DNA from: Candidatus Tectomicrobia bacterium
Lineage (GTDB): Bacteria > UBA8248
Length of the DNA stretch: 64,000 bases
Reading direction: 5' to 3'
Assembly (NCBI GenBank): GCA_016192135.1
Contig: JACPUR010000038.1
Coordinates: 1-64,000, forward strand
A program made the translations under genes and the position numbers. Shown here in pieces: positions 43,530 through 54,892 of the stretch (its first letter is position 1; each line of letters starts with the position of its first letter). The notes below the pieces were generated by a model. It was not told the origin of the DNA and ran no database searches. It saw only the letters and a program-made list of their open reading frames with translations.

Positions 43530-45101
43530 TCAGGGCGCGATCTCCTCCGCCCGCTCCAGCGTCCGGCGCCGGGCCCGCGGGATCTGGGGGAGCAGATCGG
43601 TCGCCGTGACGCCCACCTCGCCCAGCCCCTCGGCGGCCAGCTCGCCGGCGACTCCATGGAGATAGACCCCCGCGATCAGCGCGCTCTCGGGCGGCAGCCC
43701 CTGGGCGAGCAGCCCGCCGACCACCCCCGAAAGCACGTCGCCTGAGCCCGCTGTGGCCAGGGCGGCGTTCCCGGTCGGATTGAGCCAGGCTTGGCCCTCG
43801 GGCGTCGCGACGACGGTGCCCCATCCTTTGAGGGCGAGGTGCGCCTGGTGCCGCGTGGCGAAGGTGATGGCGGCGCCGATCCGGTCCGCCTGTACCTCGG
43901 CGGTGGAGAGGCCGGCCAGCCGGGCCATCTCGCCAGGATGGGGTGTGAGGATGAGGTCGGCCCGGGGGCCGTCCAGCACGGTCAGGTCCTGGGAGAGCGC
44001 GTTCAGCGCGTCCGCGTCGAGGAGGAGAGGTCCCTCCACGTGCTGGATGAGGCGCTGGACGAGCTCCACCGTCCTGGGATGAGTGGAGATGCCGGGACCC
44101 AGCACCATGGCGCTCATCCGGGCCGCCTTCTCGAGGATGAGGTCGAAGCCGGCCGGATCCAGCACCCCTCCCGGGCCGGCCGGAAGAGCAAGGCAGATGA
44201 CCTCGGGGGGGCCCGCCTCCACCGCATAGGCGAGGGGTTCCGGCACGGCCAGCGTGACCAGGCCCGCCCCCGCGCGCAGCCCCGCCATGGAGGCCATCAG
44301 GGCGGCCCCCATCATGCCGGCCGATCCGGCCACGATGAAAAGCTGCCCGCCATCGCCCTTGTGGGCGTCCCGCCTCCGTCCCGGGAGGAGATCGACCACG
44401 TCGCGGGCCTCGGTGAGGCACAGGGGGATGCCCTCCTCCGCCACGCAGGCCTCGGGGATTCCGATGTCGAGCAGCACCACCTCCCCCACATGCTCCGCCG
44501 CCGGCATCAGCAGATGGCCCCGCTTGAGCAGGGCGAAGGTGAGCGTGAGCCGGGCCGTCAAGAACGGAGGCTCGGCGCGGCCGGTCGTGCCGTCGATCCC
44601 GGAGGGGATGTCTACCGCCGCGATGGGCGCAGGGACGCGGGAGAGCGCCTCCAGGGCCTCGCCCACGAGCCCCCGGGCCGGCGGGGTGAAGCCCGTCCCG
44701 AGAATCGCATCCACGACGAGGTCGCTCTCCGCCGCGGCCTCCCGAAGGCGGCCCGCCTCCCCGGGGGAAATCCCCTCGACGGGCGCCTCCATCTTGCGGA
44801 GGACGCTCAGGAACAAGCCGGGATCGCCCGCGGCTTCATCGGGAGGGAACAGGGTCATCACCCGCACCTGGGCGCCGCGGTTGATGAGGTGGCGGGCGAT
44901 GACGAAGCCGTCCCCGCCGTTGTTCCCCTTGCCCGAGACGACGAGGATGCGCAGGCCCGGGCGGCCGAAGCGCCGCCAGATGGCATCCGCCGAGCGGGCG
45001 CCCGCCGTCTCCATCAGGCACGCCGAGGGGATGTCGAAGGATTCGATGGCCCGCGCGTCCACCCGGGCCATCTCTCGGGCCGTCGCCACGGGCAGGGCCA
45101 T
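43530..45101 (-). CDS. nnrD: Bifunctional NAD(P)H-hydrate epimerase/ADP-dependent dehydratase
   Basis: This 523-residue repair enzyme restores damaged NAD(P)H hydrates. The N-terminal YjeF_N epimerase domain (about 1-215) has SGKGNNGGDGFVIARHL and VDIPSGIDG. The C-terminal ribokinase-like dehydratase domain (about 225-515) has LTPHPGEMARLAG and NPTGNAALATAGSGDVLSG. Length matches the E. coli fused form. It lies 2 bases downstream of pdxJ and just upstream of tsaE, an order common in Gram-negative genomes. Confidence 0.96.
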   Translation of the reverse strand: MALPVATAREMARVDARAIESFDIPSACLMETAGARSADAIWRRFGRPGLRILVVSGKGNNGGDGFVIARHLINRGAQVRVMTLFPPDEAAGDPGLFLSVLRKMEAPVEGISPGEAGRLREAAAESDLVVDAILGTGFTPPARGLVGEALEALSRVPAPIAAVDIPSGIDGTTGRAEPPFLTARLTLTFALLKRGHLLMPAAEHVGEVVLLDIGIPEACVAEEGIPLCLTEARDVVDLLPGRRRDAHKGDGGQLFIVAGSAGMMGAALMASMAGLRAGAGLVTLAVPEPLAYAVEAGPPEVICLALPAGPGGVLDPAGFDLILEKAARMSAMVLGPGISTHPRTVELVQRLIQHVEGPLLLDADALNALSQDLTVLDGPRADLILTPHPGEMARLAGLSTAEVQADRIGAAITFATRHQAHLALKGWGTVVATPEGQAWLNPTGNAALATAGSGDVLSGVVGGLLAQGLPPESALIAGVYLHGVAGELAAEGLGEVGVTATDLLPQIPRARRRTLERAEEIAP

Positions 45102-45103
45102 GC

Positions 45104-45832
45104 TTAGCCCCTCCCGGCCTGCGCGATCAACTCCGCCATCTCGCGCACGGCCCGCTCGAAGCCCACGAAGACGGCGTGGGACACGATGCTGTGCCCGATG
45201 TTCAGCTCCTCCAGGCGGGGAAGCGCCGCGACCGGCTCGGTGTTCAGGTAGGTGAGGCCGTGCCCGGCGTGGACGCCCAGGCCCAGGCCGTGGGCACGCT
45301 CGGCCGCCTCGCGCAGGGTTTCGAGCTCCCGCTTCCGCCCGGCCGGGGTCTTGGCCTCGGCGTAGGCCGCCGTGTTGAGCTCGACGAAGTCCGCCCCCAG
45401 CTCCCGGGCGGCGGCGAGCTGTTGGGGCCGGGGATCGATGAACAGGCTCAGGGCGATGCCCGCCTGCCGCAGCGGGCCGACGGTCTCCGCCAGCCGCCCG
45501 GCCTGCCCCGCCGCGTCGAGCCCGCCCTCGGTGGTGATCTCCTGGCGGCGCTCGGGGACGAGGGTGGCCTGGTCCGGCCGGATCTCGAGGGCGATGGAGC
45601 GCATCTCGTCCACCGCGGCCATCTCCAGGTTGAGCTTTCCCCGCACGACCTGGCGCAGGATGCGCAGGTCGCGGTCCTGGATGTGGCGGCGGTCCTCGCG
45701 GAGATGGACGGTGACGCCGGCCGCGCCGGAGCGCTCGGCAATCAGGGCGGCGGCGACGGGATCTGGCTCATTGGTCCGGCGGGCCTGGCGGATGGTAGCG
45801 ACGTGGTCGACGTTCACGCACAGCCTGGCCAT
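45104..45832 (-). CDS. pdxJ: Pyridoxine 5'-phosphate synthase
   Basis: This 242-residue TIM-barrel enzyme condenses 1-deoxyxylulose 5-phosphate with 3-amino-2-oxopropyl phosphate to form pyridoxine 5'-phosphate. Signature blocks are [20 protein letters not shown] at the start, [15 protein letters not shown], and [10 protein letters not shown] near residue 193. The gene is followed by nnrD after 2 bases. It begins 116 bases after the ftsH stop, a spacer with no obvious feature. Confidence 0.97.
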   Translation of the reverse strand: MARLCVNVDHVATIRQARRTNEPDPVAAALIAERSGAAGVTVHLREDRRHIQDRDLRILRQVVRGKLNLEMAAVDEMRSIALEIRPDQATLVPERRQEITTEGGLDAAGQAGRLAETVGPLRQAGIALSLFIDPRPQQLAAARELGADFVELNTAAYAEAKTPAGRKRELETLREAAERAHGLGLGVHAGHGLTYLNTEPVAALPRLEELNIGHSIVSHAVFVGFERAVREMAELIAQAGRG

Positions 45833-45947
45833 CGGGTTCCCGTTCTCTTGAGGCCGCGCGGGGCGGGCCTGCGTGCGGAACTTTCCCGGAAACCCGGGAC
45901 GGCCGGCGCGGAGGGAGAGCCGGAGGAAAAGCCCGCCTTCCTCCCGC

Positions 45948-47870
<1,923 letters not shown>

Positions 47871-47936
47871 GCGGGATCCTCTCTTGGCGTGCCTTTCGCC
47901 GCCGGGCAAATCGGCTCGCCCGGCCAAAAACAAATA

Positions 47937-49442
47937 CTAACAGGAAAGATACGCTCCGTCCATGCCCGGCTTCGGGCGAACAGACGGTTTCAGGGGCTCG
48001 GCGCGCAAGAGAATCAAGCGCTTGGACCCGGCACGCCCCCGGAATTTTTCCGACACCTGGTGGCCGATCACCCAGACGACTTCACGGCCCACGGCCAGGA
48101 GAGGAATTTGCTCCCGCTCGCCGCGGGGAACCTTCCGGTCGATGAGATACTCCTTGAGCTTCCGCCCCCCCGGCGCCCCGGCCGGCTGGAACCGGTCGCC
48201 CTCCCGGCGGGCGCGGAGGACGGCCCCCTTCCCGAGTCGATCCGCGTCCAGGACGGCGGCGAGAGGATCGCGCCCAGCGCCTTCGCCCGGTGCGCCGGGC
48301 GAAGGCGAAACCCGGAGGACGATGCGGAGCCCCTCGTGGACCGTCCGCCCGCGCCGGCGGAGGGGGACTTCCTCGCGTGAAGGCACTGAGGGGCGTCCCC
48401 GGGGCGCGAGGATCAGCGAGCCGTACTCCCGCCGGGCCTGGAGGCCCTCCGGGAGGTCCAGTGTGGCGGAAGGCCCGCCCTCCCGGGCGAGGCGATCCAG
48501 CGCGTCCAGGTGCCGCCCCAGGGCGCTCCGCCCTTTCGGGGCGGATTTCCGGGTGCTTTCGAGCGCCGCGCGCCACAGGCCGGCCCGTACCGCCTGGGGA
48601 AGCGCGTTGGCCCGATCCAGGGGAGCGATCCGCACCCGGCCCGCTCCCTCGTGGAGCAGGTCCGCGCAGGCTTGACTCACGAAGGCCTCCAGAGCCTCCC
48701 GGGCGGCCCCCAGGCGCTCCGCGCTCCGGGCCGCGCCCTCGGCGGCCGCGGGACCGAACGCCTTCTCGATGACGGGCCAGAGGCGGCGGCGCAGCCGGTT
48801 GCGCGGATGGCGCTCGTCCCGGTTCGTCTCGTCCTCCACCCACTTCGCCTTCCGCGCCCGCAGGTACGCGCGGGCCTCCGAGCGGCGGACGGGCAGCAGG
48901 GGCCGCACGATCACGACCCCCTCCCCTCCCTCCATCGGGGAGACGGGACGCATCCCCGCCAAGCCCGCCAGCCCGCCCCCCTCGAAGAGGCGCATGAGCA
49001 CCGTCTCGGCCTGATCATCGAGCGTATGCGCCAGAGCCACCGCGCGGGCGCCGGCCTCCTTGGCCGCCTTAAGGAGCGCCTTGCGCCTGGCCTCCCGGGC
49101 GGCGGCCTCAAGTCCCCCGGGACGCTTCCCCGGCACCCGGACGCGGATCAGGCGGAACGGGATGCCGTGCTCCCGGCAAAACCGCTCGGCGTGGGCCGCG
49201 TCGCGCTCGGCCCGGGCGCCGCGCAGACCGTGCTCGACGTGGACGGCGAGAAGGGGCCGCCCGGGCGGGAGGAAACCCGAGAGCCACAGGAGGAGGGCGG
49301 TGGAATCCGCCCCCCCCGAGAAGCCCGCCATGACGGGGCCTTTTGCCGCCTCTTGGGCGCACGCGTGCCATCCCTCGCGGGCCCGGGCCTCGAAGGCGCG
49401 GACGGCGGCCGGGCGTGGCCGGGGACGGGGGGGGAGAGTCAT
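47937..49442 (-). CDS. tilS: tRNA(Ile)-lysidine synthase
   Basis: This 501-residue enzyme converts C34 of tRNA-Ile(CAU) to lysidine so it reads AUA. The PP-loop is SGGADS (42-47), followed by VHVEHGLRG and AHTLDDQAETVLMRLFEGGG. The C-terminal TilS_C substrate-binding part contains FQPAGAPGGRKLKEYLIDRKVP. The gene lies between a tRNA-Met gene and ftsH, the common tilS-ftsH pairing. The N-terminus is Pro/Arg-rich and its first residues are uncertain. Confidence 0.95.
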   Translation of the reverse strand: MTLPPRPRPRPAAVRAFEARAREGWHACAQEAAKGPVMAGFSGGADSTALLLWLSGFLPPGRPLLAVHVEHGLRGARAERDAAHAERFCREHGIPFRLIRVRVPGKRPGGLEAAAREARRKALLKAAKEAGARAVALAHTLDDQAETVLMRLFEGGGLAGLAGMRPVSPMEGGEGVVIVRPLLPVRRSEARAYLRARKAKWVEDETNRDERHPRNRLRRRLWPVIEKAFGPAAAEGAARSAERLGAAREALEAFVSQACADLLHEGAGRVRIAPLDRANALPQAVRAGLWRAALESTRKSAPKGRSALGRHLDALDRLAREGGPSATLDLPEGLQARREYGSLILAPRGRPSVPSREEVPLRRRGRTVHEGLRIVLRVSPSPGAPGEGAGRDPLAAVLDADRLGKGAVLRARREGDRFQPAGAPGGRKLKEYLIDRKVPRGEREQIPLLAVGREVVWVIGHQVSEKFRGRAGSKRLILLRAEPLKPSVRPKPGMDGAYLSC

Positions 49443-49473
49443 CGGCCCTCCAGGCCGGAGGGAGAGAGGAAAA

Positions 49474-49549
49474 TGGTGGCGGTGGGAGGATTCGAACCTC
49501 CGACACTACGGGTATGAGCCGTATGCTCTAACCGCTGAGCTACACCGCC
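49474..49549 (-). tRNA. tRNA-Met (anticodon CAT)
   Basis: A 76-base cloverleaf on the leftward strand including an encoded CCA. The acceptor stem is GGCGGTG/CACCGCC, the D arm contains AGCTCAGCGGTTAGAGC, the anticodon stem-loop is TACGG-CTCATAC-CCGTA, and the T arm is TCGGAGGTTCGAATCCTCC. Anticodon CAT could in principle be an AUA-reading isoleucine tRNA. The overall stem pattern resembles elongator methionine tRNAs more. Confidence 0.9.
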
Positions 49550-49568
49550 GCGAGCGGAATCCGCCGGC

Positions 49569-49724
49569 TCAGGGAGTCTCCTTCGGCCGGAAGATGGCGA
49601 GCGCGAACATGGCCGAGAGGATGAAGAAGAACACCCGCATGCCGATGTCGGCCATGCGGAGGCCCGCCATCAGGCAAAGATAGGCAAAGAAGAGGAGACA
49701 CAGAATCTCGATCTCGCGTCGCAT
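49569..49724 (-). CDS. 51-residue membrane protein
   Basis: A very small frame encodes two hydrophobic segments separated by a short charged turn: residues about 6-22 (EILCLLFFAYLCLMAGL) and 30-46 (VFFFILSAMFALAIF). It ends FRPKETP. A GGGAG lies about 10 bases before the ATG, and a good vegetative promoter is 119 bases further upstream. It sits in front of tRNA-Met and tilS. No family is recognised. Confidence 0.5.
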   Translation of the reverse strand: MRREIEILCLLFFAYLCLMAGLRMADIGMRVFFFILSAMFALAIFRPKETP

Positions 49725-49842
49725 GGGTTGGCGGCTCCCCATTCGGGAATCGGGCGCGGGAGGCGTCTCCTCCCCTTGCTCGGCCTGCTCAGCCGCAGGT
49801 TCGGGATGAAATTCCTTTCCGGCCCGCGTGCTGCCGGGGGCG

Positions 49843-49872
49843 AATATACTGGGGCTTTCGCCGGAGCGTCAA
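49843..49872 (-). promoter_or_regulatory. Vegetative (sigma-70-type) promoter for the 51-residue gene and tRNA-Met
   Basis: On the leftward strand TTGACG and TATATT are separated by 18 bases, each one mismatch from consensus. It lies just downstream of the proS stop and would drive the small membrane protein, tRNA-Met and possibly tilS-ftsH. Confidence 0.65.
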
Positions 49873-49891
49873 GGTTTGGCGGCCGGAAGGG

Positions 49892-51604
49892 CTAGGAAGC
49901 ACTCTTCTCCTTCCGCAGGCGCTCGCTCAGGGCCTCCGCCGCGCCCTCCAGGGGGACCATCTCGGTTTCCCCCGTGCGGCGGGACTTCACCTCCGCCTTC
50001 CCTTCCTTGAGCCCCTTGGGGCCGATGACGAGCTTGTAGGGGAACCCGATGAGGTCGGCGTCCTTGAACTTCACCCCGGCCCGCTCGTCCCGGTCGTCGA
50101 GCACCGCGTCCACCTCCCGGCCCTCGAGCTCGCGGTGGAGCCTCTCGGCCGCCTCCCGGGAGGGGGCGTCGGCGGCGTTCACCGGGATGATGTCCACCTG
50201 GTAGGGCGCCAGGGGGACGGGCCAGATGATGCCGTCCGCGTCGTGGTTCTGCTCGATGGCCGCCGCCACCGTGCGCCCGATGCCGATGCCGTAGCAGCCC
50301 ATGACGATGGTGCGGGTCTCGCCCTTCTCGTCGAGGTAGGTGGCGTCCAGCGCCGAGGAATACTTGGTGCCCAGCTTGAAGACGTGGCCCACCTCGATGC
50401 CCCGCCGCACGGAGAGGGGCTTACCGCACCTCGGGCAGGGGTCTCCCTCCCGGGCCAGGATGAGGTCGGCGAACGAGTCCGCCTTGAAATCGCGGCCTTC
50501 CTGGACCCCGACGTAGTGATAATCCGTCTCGTTCGCCCCGACGACGAGGCCTCCCCTTCCCTTCAGCGAGGGATCGGCGAGGATGTGCGCGCCGTCCAGG
50601 CCGACCGGCCCGGCGAAGCCCACGTCCGCCCGGGAGAGTTTCCGCACCGTCTCCGCGTCCGCCATGACGAGGTCCGTGGCCCCTAGGGCGTTCTTGAGCT
50701 TGACCTCGTTCAACTCCCGGTTTCCCGGGACGAGGGCGGCCACCGGCTTCCCGTCGGCCAGATAGAGGAGCGTCTTGGCCAGCCGGTGGGGGGGCTGGCC
50801 CAGGAGGGCGGAGACCTCCTCGATGGTGCGGGCGCCCGGGGTGTGGACTTTTTCGAGCTTGGCCGGGGCACCGTCCGGCAGGGTGAGCCGCACGGGGGTC
50901 TTCTCGGCGTTCGCCGCGTACTCGCAGGCAGGGCAGACATGGATGGCCTCCTCGCCCGTGTCGGCCATGACCATGAACTCGTGCGAGAAGCTCCCACCGA
51001 TGGCCCCGGAGTCCGCCTCGACCACTCCGAACTGGAGGCCGCAGCGCCGGAAGATGCGCTTGTAGGCCTCGACCATGGCGCGGTAGCTCTCCTCCGCCCC
51101 GGCCTCGTCCCGGTCGAAGCTGTAGCCGTCCTTCATGGTGAACTCCCGGCCGCGCATGACGCCGAAGCGGGGCCGGATCTCGTCCCGGAACTTGGTCTGG
51201 ATCTGGTAGAGGTTGAGCGGGAGGTCGCGGTAGCTGCGCACCTCGCGGGCCACGAGATCGGTGATCACCTCCTCGTGGGTGGGACCCAGGCAGAAGTCGC
51301 GCCCGTGGCGGTCCTTCAGGCGAATGAGCTCCTTGCCGTAGATGTCCCAGCGGCCGGTCCGCTGCCAGAGCTCGGCCGGATTGAGCGCGGGAAGGAGCAC
51401 CTCCTGCGCCCCCGCGCGGTTGAGCTCTTCGCGGCAGATCTGCTCGACCTTGCGCTGGGCCTTGAGCCCGAGGGGCAGGAGGGTGTAGACACCCCCGGCC
51501 AGCCGGCGGATCATGGCGGCCCGCACCATGAGCCGGTGGCTCACGACCTCGGCCTCGGCGGGCGCCTCCTTGAGGGTGGGGAAGAAGCCCCGGGTGAAGC
51601 GCAT
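49892..51604 (-). CDS. proS: Prolyl-tRNA synthetase
   Basis: This 570-residue class II synthetase is of the bacterial type with an editing insertion. Motif 2 region [27 protein letters not shown] and motif 3 [18 protein letters not shown] are intact. The insertion domain (about 230-400) has [14 protein letters not shown] and the editing-type lysine region. The C-terminal anticodon-binding domain contains [20 protein letters not shown]. The ATG shares its first base with the ispG stop (TGATG), so translation is coupled. Confidence 0.97.
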   Translation of the reverse strand: MRFTRGFFPTLKEAPAEAEVVSHRLMVRAAMIRRLAGGVYTLLPLGLKAQRKVEQICREELNRAGAQEVLLPALNPAELWQRTGRWDIYGKELIRLKDRHGRDFCLGPTHEEVITDLVAREVRSYRDLPLNLYQIQTKFRDEIRPRFGVMRGREFTMKDGYSFDRDEAGAEESYRAMVEAYKRIFRRCGLQFGVVEADSGAIGGSFSHEFMVMADTGEEAIHVCPACEYAANAEKTPVRLTLPDGAPAKLEKVHTPGARTIEEVSALLGQPPHRLAKTLLYLADGKPVAALVPGNRELNEVKLKNALGATDLVMADAETVRKLSRADVGFAGPVGLDGAHILADPSLKGRGGLVVGANETDYHYVGVQEGRDFKADSFADLILAREGDPCPRCGKPLSVRRGIEVGHVFKLGTKYSSALDATYLDEKGETRTIVMGCYGIGIGRTVAAAIEQNHDADGIIWPVPLAPYQVDIIPVNAADAPSREAAERLHRELEGREVDAVLDDRDERAGVKFKDADLIGFPYKLVIGPKGLKEGKAEVKSRRTGETEMVPLEGAAEALSERLRKEKSAS

Positions 51605-52839
51605 CAGCCCCGCCCTTCCCCGTTCTCCTCCCGGCGGCCCCACTGGGCCGCGAGGGCCTCGACCTGCTCGACCAGGCGGCGCTTGATGTCCTTGTAGTCC
51701 ACCAGCCCCTGCTTCTCTCCCTTCATGAAGATGAGGGCGCGCTTGTGGCCTCCCGCCACGCCGATGTCGGCTTCGCGCGCCTCCCCCGGGCCGTTCACCT
51801 CGCAGCCCATGACGGCCACGGTGATGGGGGCGGTGATGTGGGCGAGCTCTTTCTCGACCTCCAGGGTGAGCTTGTCCACGTCGATCTGCACCCGCCCGCA
51901 GGAGGGGCAAGCCACGACGTTCACCCCCCGCTGGCGCAGGCGGAGGCTCTTCAGGATCTCGAAGCCCACGCGCACCTCCTCCGCCGGGTCGGCCGCGAGG
52001 GAGACGCGGATGGTGTCCCCGATGCCCTCCGAGAGGAGGATGCCGAGGCCCACCGCGGACTTGAGGCTTCCCGTCTGGAGGCTCCCGCTCTCGGTGATGC
52101 CCAAGTGGAGGGGGTACTCCACTCGCCGCGCCATGAGGCGGTAGGCCTGCACGGTGCGGGTCACGTCCGAGGCCTTGAGGGAGATCTTCGTGTCGTAGAA
52201 GCCTCGCTTTTCGAGCATGGCGACGTGGCGCAGCCCGCTCTCCACCATGGCCTCGGGGGTGGCCCCGCCGAAGCGGTCGAGCAGATGCTTCTCGAGCGAG
52301 CCCGCGTTCACCCCGACCCGGATGGGGAGCCCCCGGTCCTTCGCCGCCGCCACCACCTCGCTCACCCGGCCCTCGCCGTTGATGTTGCCCGGGTTGATGC
52401 GCAGGCAGTCCGCTCCGGCCTCCGCCGCCATGAGGGCGAGCCGGTAGTCGAAGTGGATGTCGGCGACGAGGGGCGCATCGGTGCGCTTGCGAATTTTCTT
52501 AAAGCCCTCGGCCGAACGCTCGTCCGGGACGGCCAGGCGGATGATCTCGCAGCCGGCCTCCTGGAGGCGGGCGATCTGGGCGAGCGTGGCCTCCACGTCC
52601 CAGGTGTAGGTGTTGCACATGGATTGGACGGCGACGGGCGCCCCTCCGCCGACCCGGACCCCGCGCACGCTGACGGGGCGGCTCCGGCGCCGCTTCAGGG
52701 GGAACAGGTGCGGATCGGCGCAGGGGAGCCCCTCCCCTCCCGGCGCGGCCGGGTTCCACAGGGGCAGGCCGCTCCCTCCCGCCGCCGGGGCGGAGGGGGA
52801 TTTCTTGAAAAGCGACTCGTCCGTGAACGCCTCGAACAT
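51604..52839 (-). CDS. ispG: 4-hydroxy-3-methylbut-2-enyl diphosphate synthase (IspG/GcpE)
   Basis: This 411-residue Fe-S enzyme of the MEP isoprenoid pathway reduces methylerythritol cyclodiphosphate to HMBPP. [4Fe-4S] ligands are C311, C314 (ACPSCGR) and C346 with E353 ([10 protein letters not shown]). The TIM-barrel part has [11 protein letters not shown] and RINPGN. It carries an N-terminal extension of about 45 residues before the usual [20 protein letters not shown] start. The ATG is the only good start in this region. It lies between rseP and proS. Confidence 0.95.
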   Translation of the reverse strand: MFEAFTDESLFKKSPSAPAAGGSGLPLWNPAAPGGEGLPCADPHLFPLKRRRSRPVSVRGVRVGGGAPVAVQSMCNTYTWDVEATLAQIARLQEAGCEIIRLAVPDERSAEGFKKIRKRTDAPLVADIHFDYRLALMAAEAGADCLRINPGNINGEGRVSEVVAAAKDRGLPIRVGVNAGSLEKHLLDRFGGATPEAMVESGLRHVAMLEKRGFYDTKISLKASDVTRTVQAYRLMARRVEYPLHLGITESGSLQTGSLKSAVGLGILLSEGIGDTIRVSLAADPAEEVRVGFEILKSLRLRQRGVNVVACPSCGRVQIDVDKLTLEVEKELAHITAPITVAVMGCEVNGPGEAREADIGVAGGHKRALIFMKGEKQGLVDYKDIKRRLVEQVEALAAQWGRREENGEGRG

Positions 52840-52868
52840 CGAGCGGCTCGCTCTCCTGGCGGACGCGC

Positions 52869-54053
52869 CTAGCGCTGCCCGGCCGGGGCGGGCGGCTTCG
52901 CCGGAACCGGCTGTTTCTGCGGCTCCTGCCGGGCCGGCGCCTCCCCGTCGCGGCTGAGAAGGTAATATACGCTGTCCTTGTAGGTGGCGAAAATCATGAG
53001 AGCGATGAGGAGTACCGTCCCCACCTGCATGGCCGTCTCGCGCACCCGGAGGCTCAGCGGCCTCCCCAGCGCAGCCTCGATGCCCAGGAAAAGGATGTGC
53101 CCGCCGTCCAGGATGGGGATGGGCAGCAGGTTCAGGATGGCTAAGTTCACGCTCAGCAGGATGGTGAACATCACCAGGTACCGGAGGCCGCGCTGGGCCT
53201 GCTCGGCCGCCACCACGGAGATGCGGATGGGGCCGCCGATGTCGGCCGGGATGATGCGCGCCACCATGGCGTAGAGGGACACGACCGTGAGCCGGGCGAT
53301 GCGGTAGGTCTGCAGGAAGCCCTGGCCGAGCGCCTCCACCGGCCCGTGGTACTCGGTCACGAATCCTTGCCCGAGGCTGATGCCGATGCGCCCGTAGCCG
53401 AGCTCCTGCCCGTCCTCGCCCTTCGAGGTGGGGGTGACGGGGAGCGTCACTTTCGCCCCGGCCCGGTCGATGAGCAAGGGGAGGCGCTTGCCGGCCTTTT
53501 CGCGGACCATCTCGACGAGGTCGTTCCATTTCTGGACCGGCTTTCCGTCGACGGCGACGATGTGATCGCCCGGCCGGAGGCCGGCCGCCTCTGCCGGCGA
53601 GTTCGGGAGCACCCCGCCGACCCAGGTGCCGGGGACAGGGATGCCCGCCACGTGGAGGCCCCAGCTCAGCACGACGGCCGCGAGGATGTTGGCCAGCGGC
53701 CCCGCCGCGATGACGATGAGCCGGTGGCTCACGGGACGCAGGTAGAAGGATTTCTCGGGCTCCTTCGGGGGCTCGGCGCCCGCCTCGGGGTCCTCCCCCA
53801 CGAGCTTCACGTAGCCGCCCAGCGGGATGAGGGAGAGGCGGTATTCCGTCTCGCCCCGGTGGAAGCCCCAGAGCCGCCGTCCGAAGCCGAGCGAGAAGAC
53901 GGAGACGCCGATGCCCAGCTTCTTCGCGGCGAGATGGTGGCCGAGCTCGTGGACGAAGATGAGGGCGCCCAGGACGAGGACCGCCCAGAAGATGGTCTGC
54001 CCCGCGCTCAGGAGCCACTCCACTACCGGCGACGCCATGATGAAAGACACCAT
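52869..54053 (-). CDS. rseP: Site-2 protease RseP
   Basis: This 394-residue intramembrane zinc protease cuts anti-sigma factors and cleared signal peptides. The zinc motif is H35-E36-L-G-H39 in the first helix. One PDZ domain (about 150-225; NSPAEAAGLRPGDHIVAVDG) faces the periplasm. The third metal ligand is D in NLLPIPILDGGH. The C-terminus is Pro/Ala/Gln-rich. The ATG has GAGAGG upstream and begins 8 bases after the lolA stop. Only one PDZ domain is evident, unlike the two in E. coli. Confidence 0.95.
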   Translation of the reverse strand: MVSFIMASPVVEWLLSAGQTIFWAVLVLGALIFVHELGHHLAAKKLGIGVSVFSLGFGRRLWGFHRGETEYRLSLIPLGGYVKLVGEDPEAGAEPPKEPEKSFYLRPVSHRLIVIAAGPLANILAAVVLSWGLHVAGIPVPGTWVGGVLPNSPAEAAGLRPGDHIVAVDGKPVQKWNDLVEMVREKAGKRLPLLIDRAGAKVTLPVTPTSKGEDGQELGYGRIGISLGQGFVTEYHGPVEALGQGFLQTYRIARLTVVSLYAMVARIIPADIGGPIRISVVAAEQAQRGLRYLVMFTILLSVNLAILNLLPIPILDGGHILFLGIEAALGRPLSLRVRETAMQVGTVLLIALMIFATYKDSVYYLLSRDGEAPARQEPQKQPVPAKPPAPAGQR

Positions 54054-54061
54054 GAAACCTC

Positions 54062-54826
54062 TCAGCGGCTTTGGGCGCCGGGGCTTGGCATGCGGAGAAT
54101 CTCCGCGCCCTGTGGCGCCTGGAATTGGAAGAGGGAGTCGGGAATCTTCCCGCCCTCCTTGATGCCGGAGAAACGCATCCGGCTCCGGTTCTCCAGCGGG
54201 TCGATGTACTCGACGCCGGTGATCTGAAAGGTGGCCGGATCCACCTCGAGCCACATCTTCTTGAACCCGGGCTGCGGCTGCCGGGGCGTCAGCGAGAGCC
54301 GGTGGGGCTGGCCCGCTTTCCAGGCGCCCTCCTGACGCGGCGGCAGGCCGAAATCCTCCACCTTCACGTCAAAGCTCTTCCGCAGATCACCCTTCCCCGC
54401 CAGGAAGACGAACGGCGTCGAAGGCGCGGACGTCACCTCGCTCTCGATGACCTGGTTCAGCTTGGGCGTGTGCACCCACAGCTTGCTTCCATCCGAGACG
54501 ACGAGCTGCTTCTCGGGCTCGATGTACTCTACCCGCACGCGGCCCGGCTTGCGCAGCCAGATCTTGCCCTTCGAGCGGGTGGTCTGGCCGAGGGAGCGAA
54601 GTTCGTTCTCCTGCTCGAAATCCGCCTCCAGGGCAACCGTCGCCTCGTATTTCCGCTGGAGGGAGCCGATGAGCGCGTCCGCGCGGGGCCTCTCGCCCCG
54701 GGGCGCCTCGGCGCCCATGGCAGCGGGGTTGATTGGCAGAAAGGCAGCCAGGAGAAAAAAGGCTGCGGCGCGAATCGGCGGAATGAGGAACCCTCCAGGT
54801 GGACGCCAAGCGGCGGACATCCACAT
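54062..54826 (-). CDS. lolA: Outer-membrane lipoprotein carrier protein LolA
   Basis: This 254-residue periplasmic chaperone ferries lipoproteins from the inner membrane to the outer-membrane receptor. A hydrophobic signal (AAAFFLLAAFLPINPAAMGA) precedes the half-barrel domain, which includes YEATVALEADFEQE, RKPGRVRVEYIEPEKQLVVS and the C-terminal FQITGVEYIDPLENRSRMRF. The start is uncertain. A strong promoter ends only about 12 bases upstream of the first ATG and no ribosome site is visible, so the message may be nearly leaderless. Confidence 0.9.
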   Translation of the reverse strand: MWMSAAWRPPGGFLIPPIRAAAFFLLAAFLPINPAAMGAEAPRGERPRADALIGSLQRKYEATVALEADFEQENELRSLGQTTRSKGKIWLRKPGRVRVEYIEPEKQLVVSDGSKLWVHTPKLNQVIESEVTSAPSTPFVFLAGKGDLRKSFDVKVEDFGLPPRQEGAWKAGQPHRLSLTPRQPQPGFKKMWLEVDPATFQITGVEYIDPLENRSRMRFSGIKEGGKIPDSLFQFQAPQGAEILRMPSPGAQSR

Positions 54827-54838
54827 TGGGCAGACCCG

Positions 54839-54867
54839 ATTCTAAGGAGGGCACTCCAGGCTGTCAA
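54839..54867 (-). promoter_or_regulatory. Strong vegetative promoter for lolA-rseP-ispG-proS
   Basis: On the leftward strand TTGACA and TAGAAT are separated by the ideal 17 bases. It is the best sigma-70-type match seen in the window and faces lolA. Confidence 0.8.
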
Positions 54868-54892
54868 GAAATGGCCTAGGCGGCGGAATTTC

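Noticed and set aside
49474-49549. Reading the CAT tRNA as the AUA-reading tRNA-Ile2 substrate of the adjacent tilS
   Set aside because: Attractive because of the neighbour, but the arms look more like elongator tRNA-Met and TilS identity elements could not be confirmed by eye.
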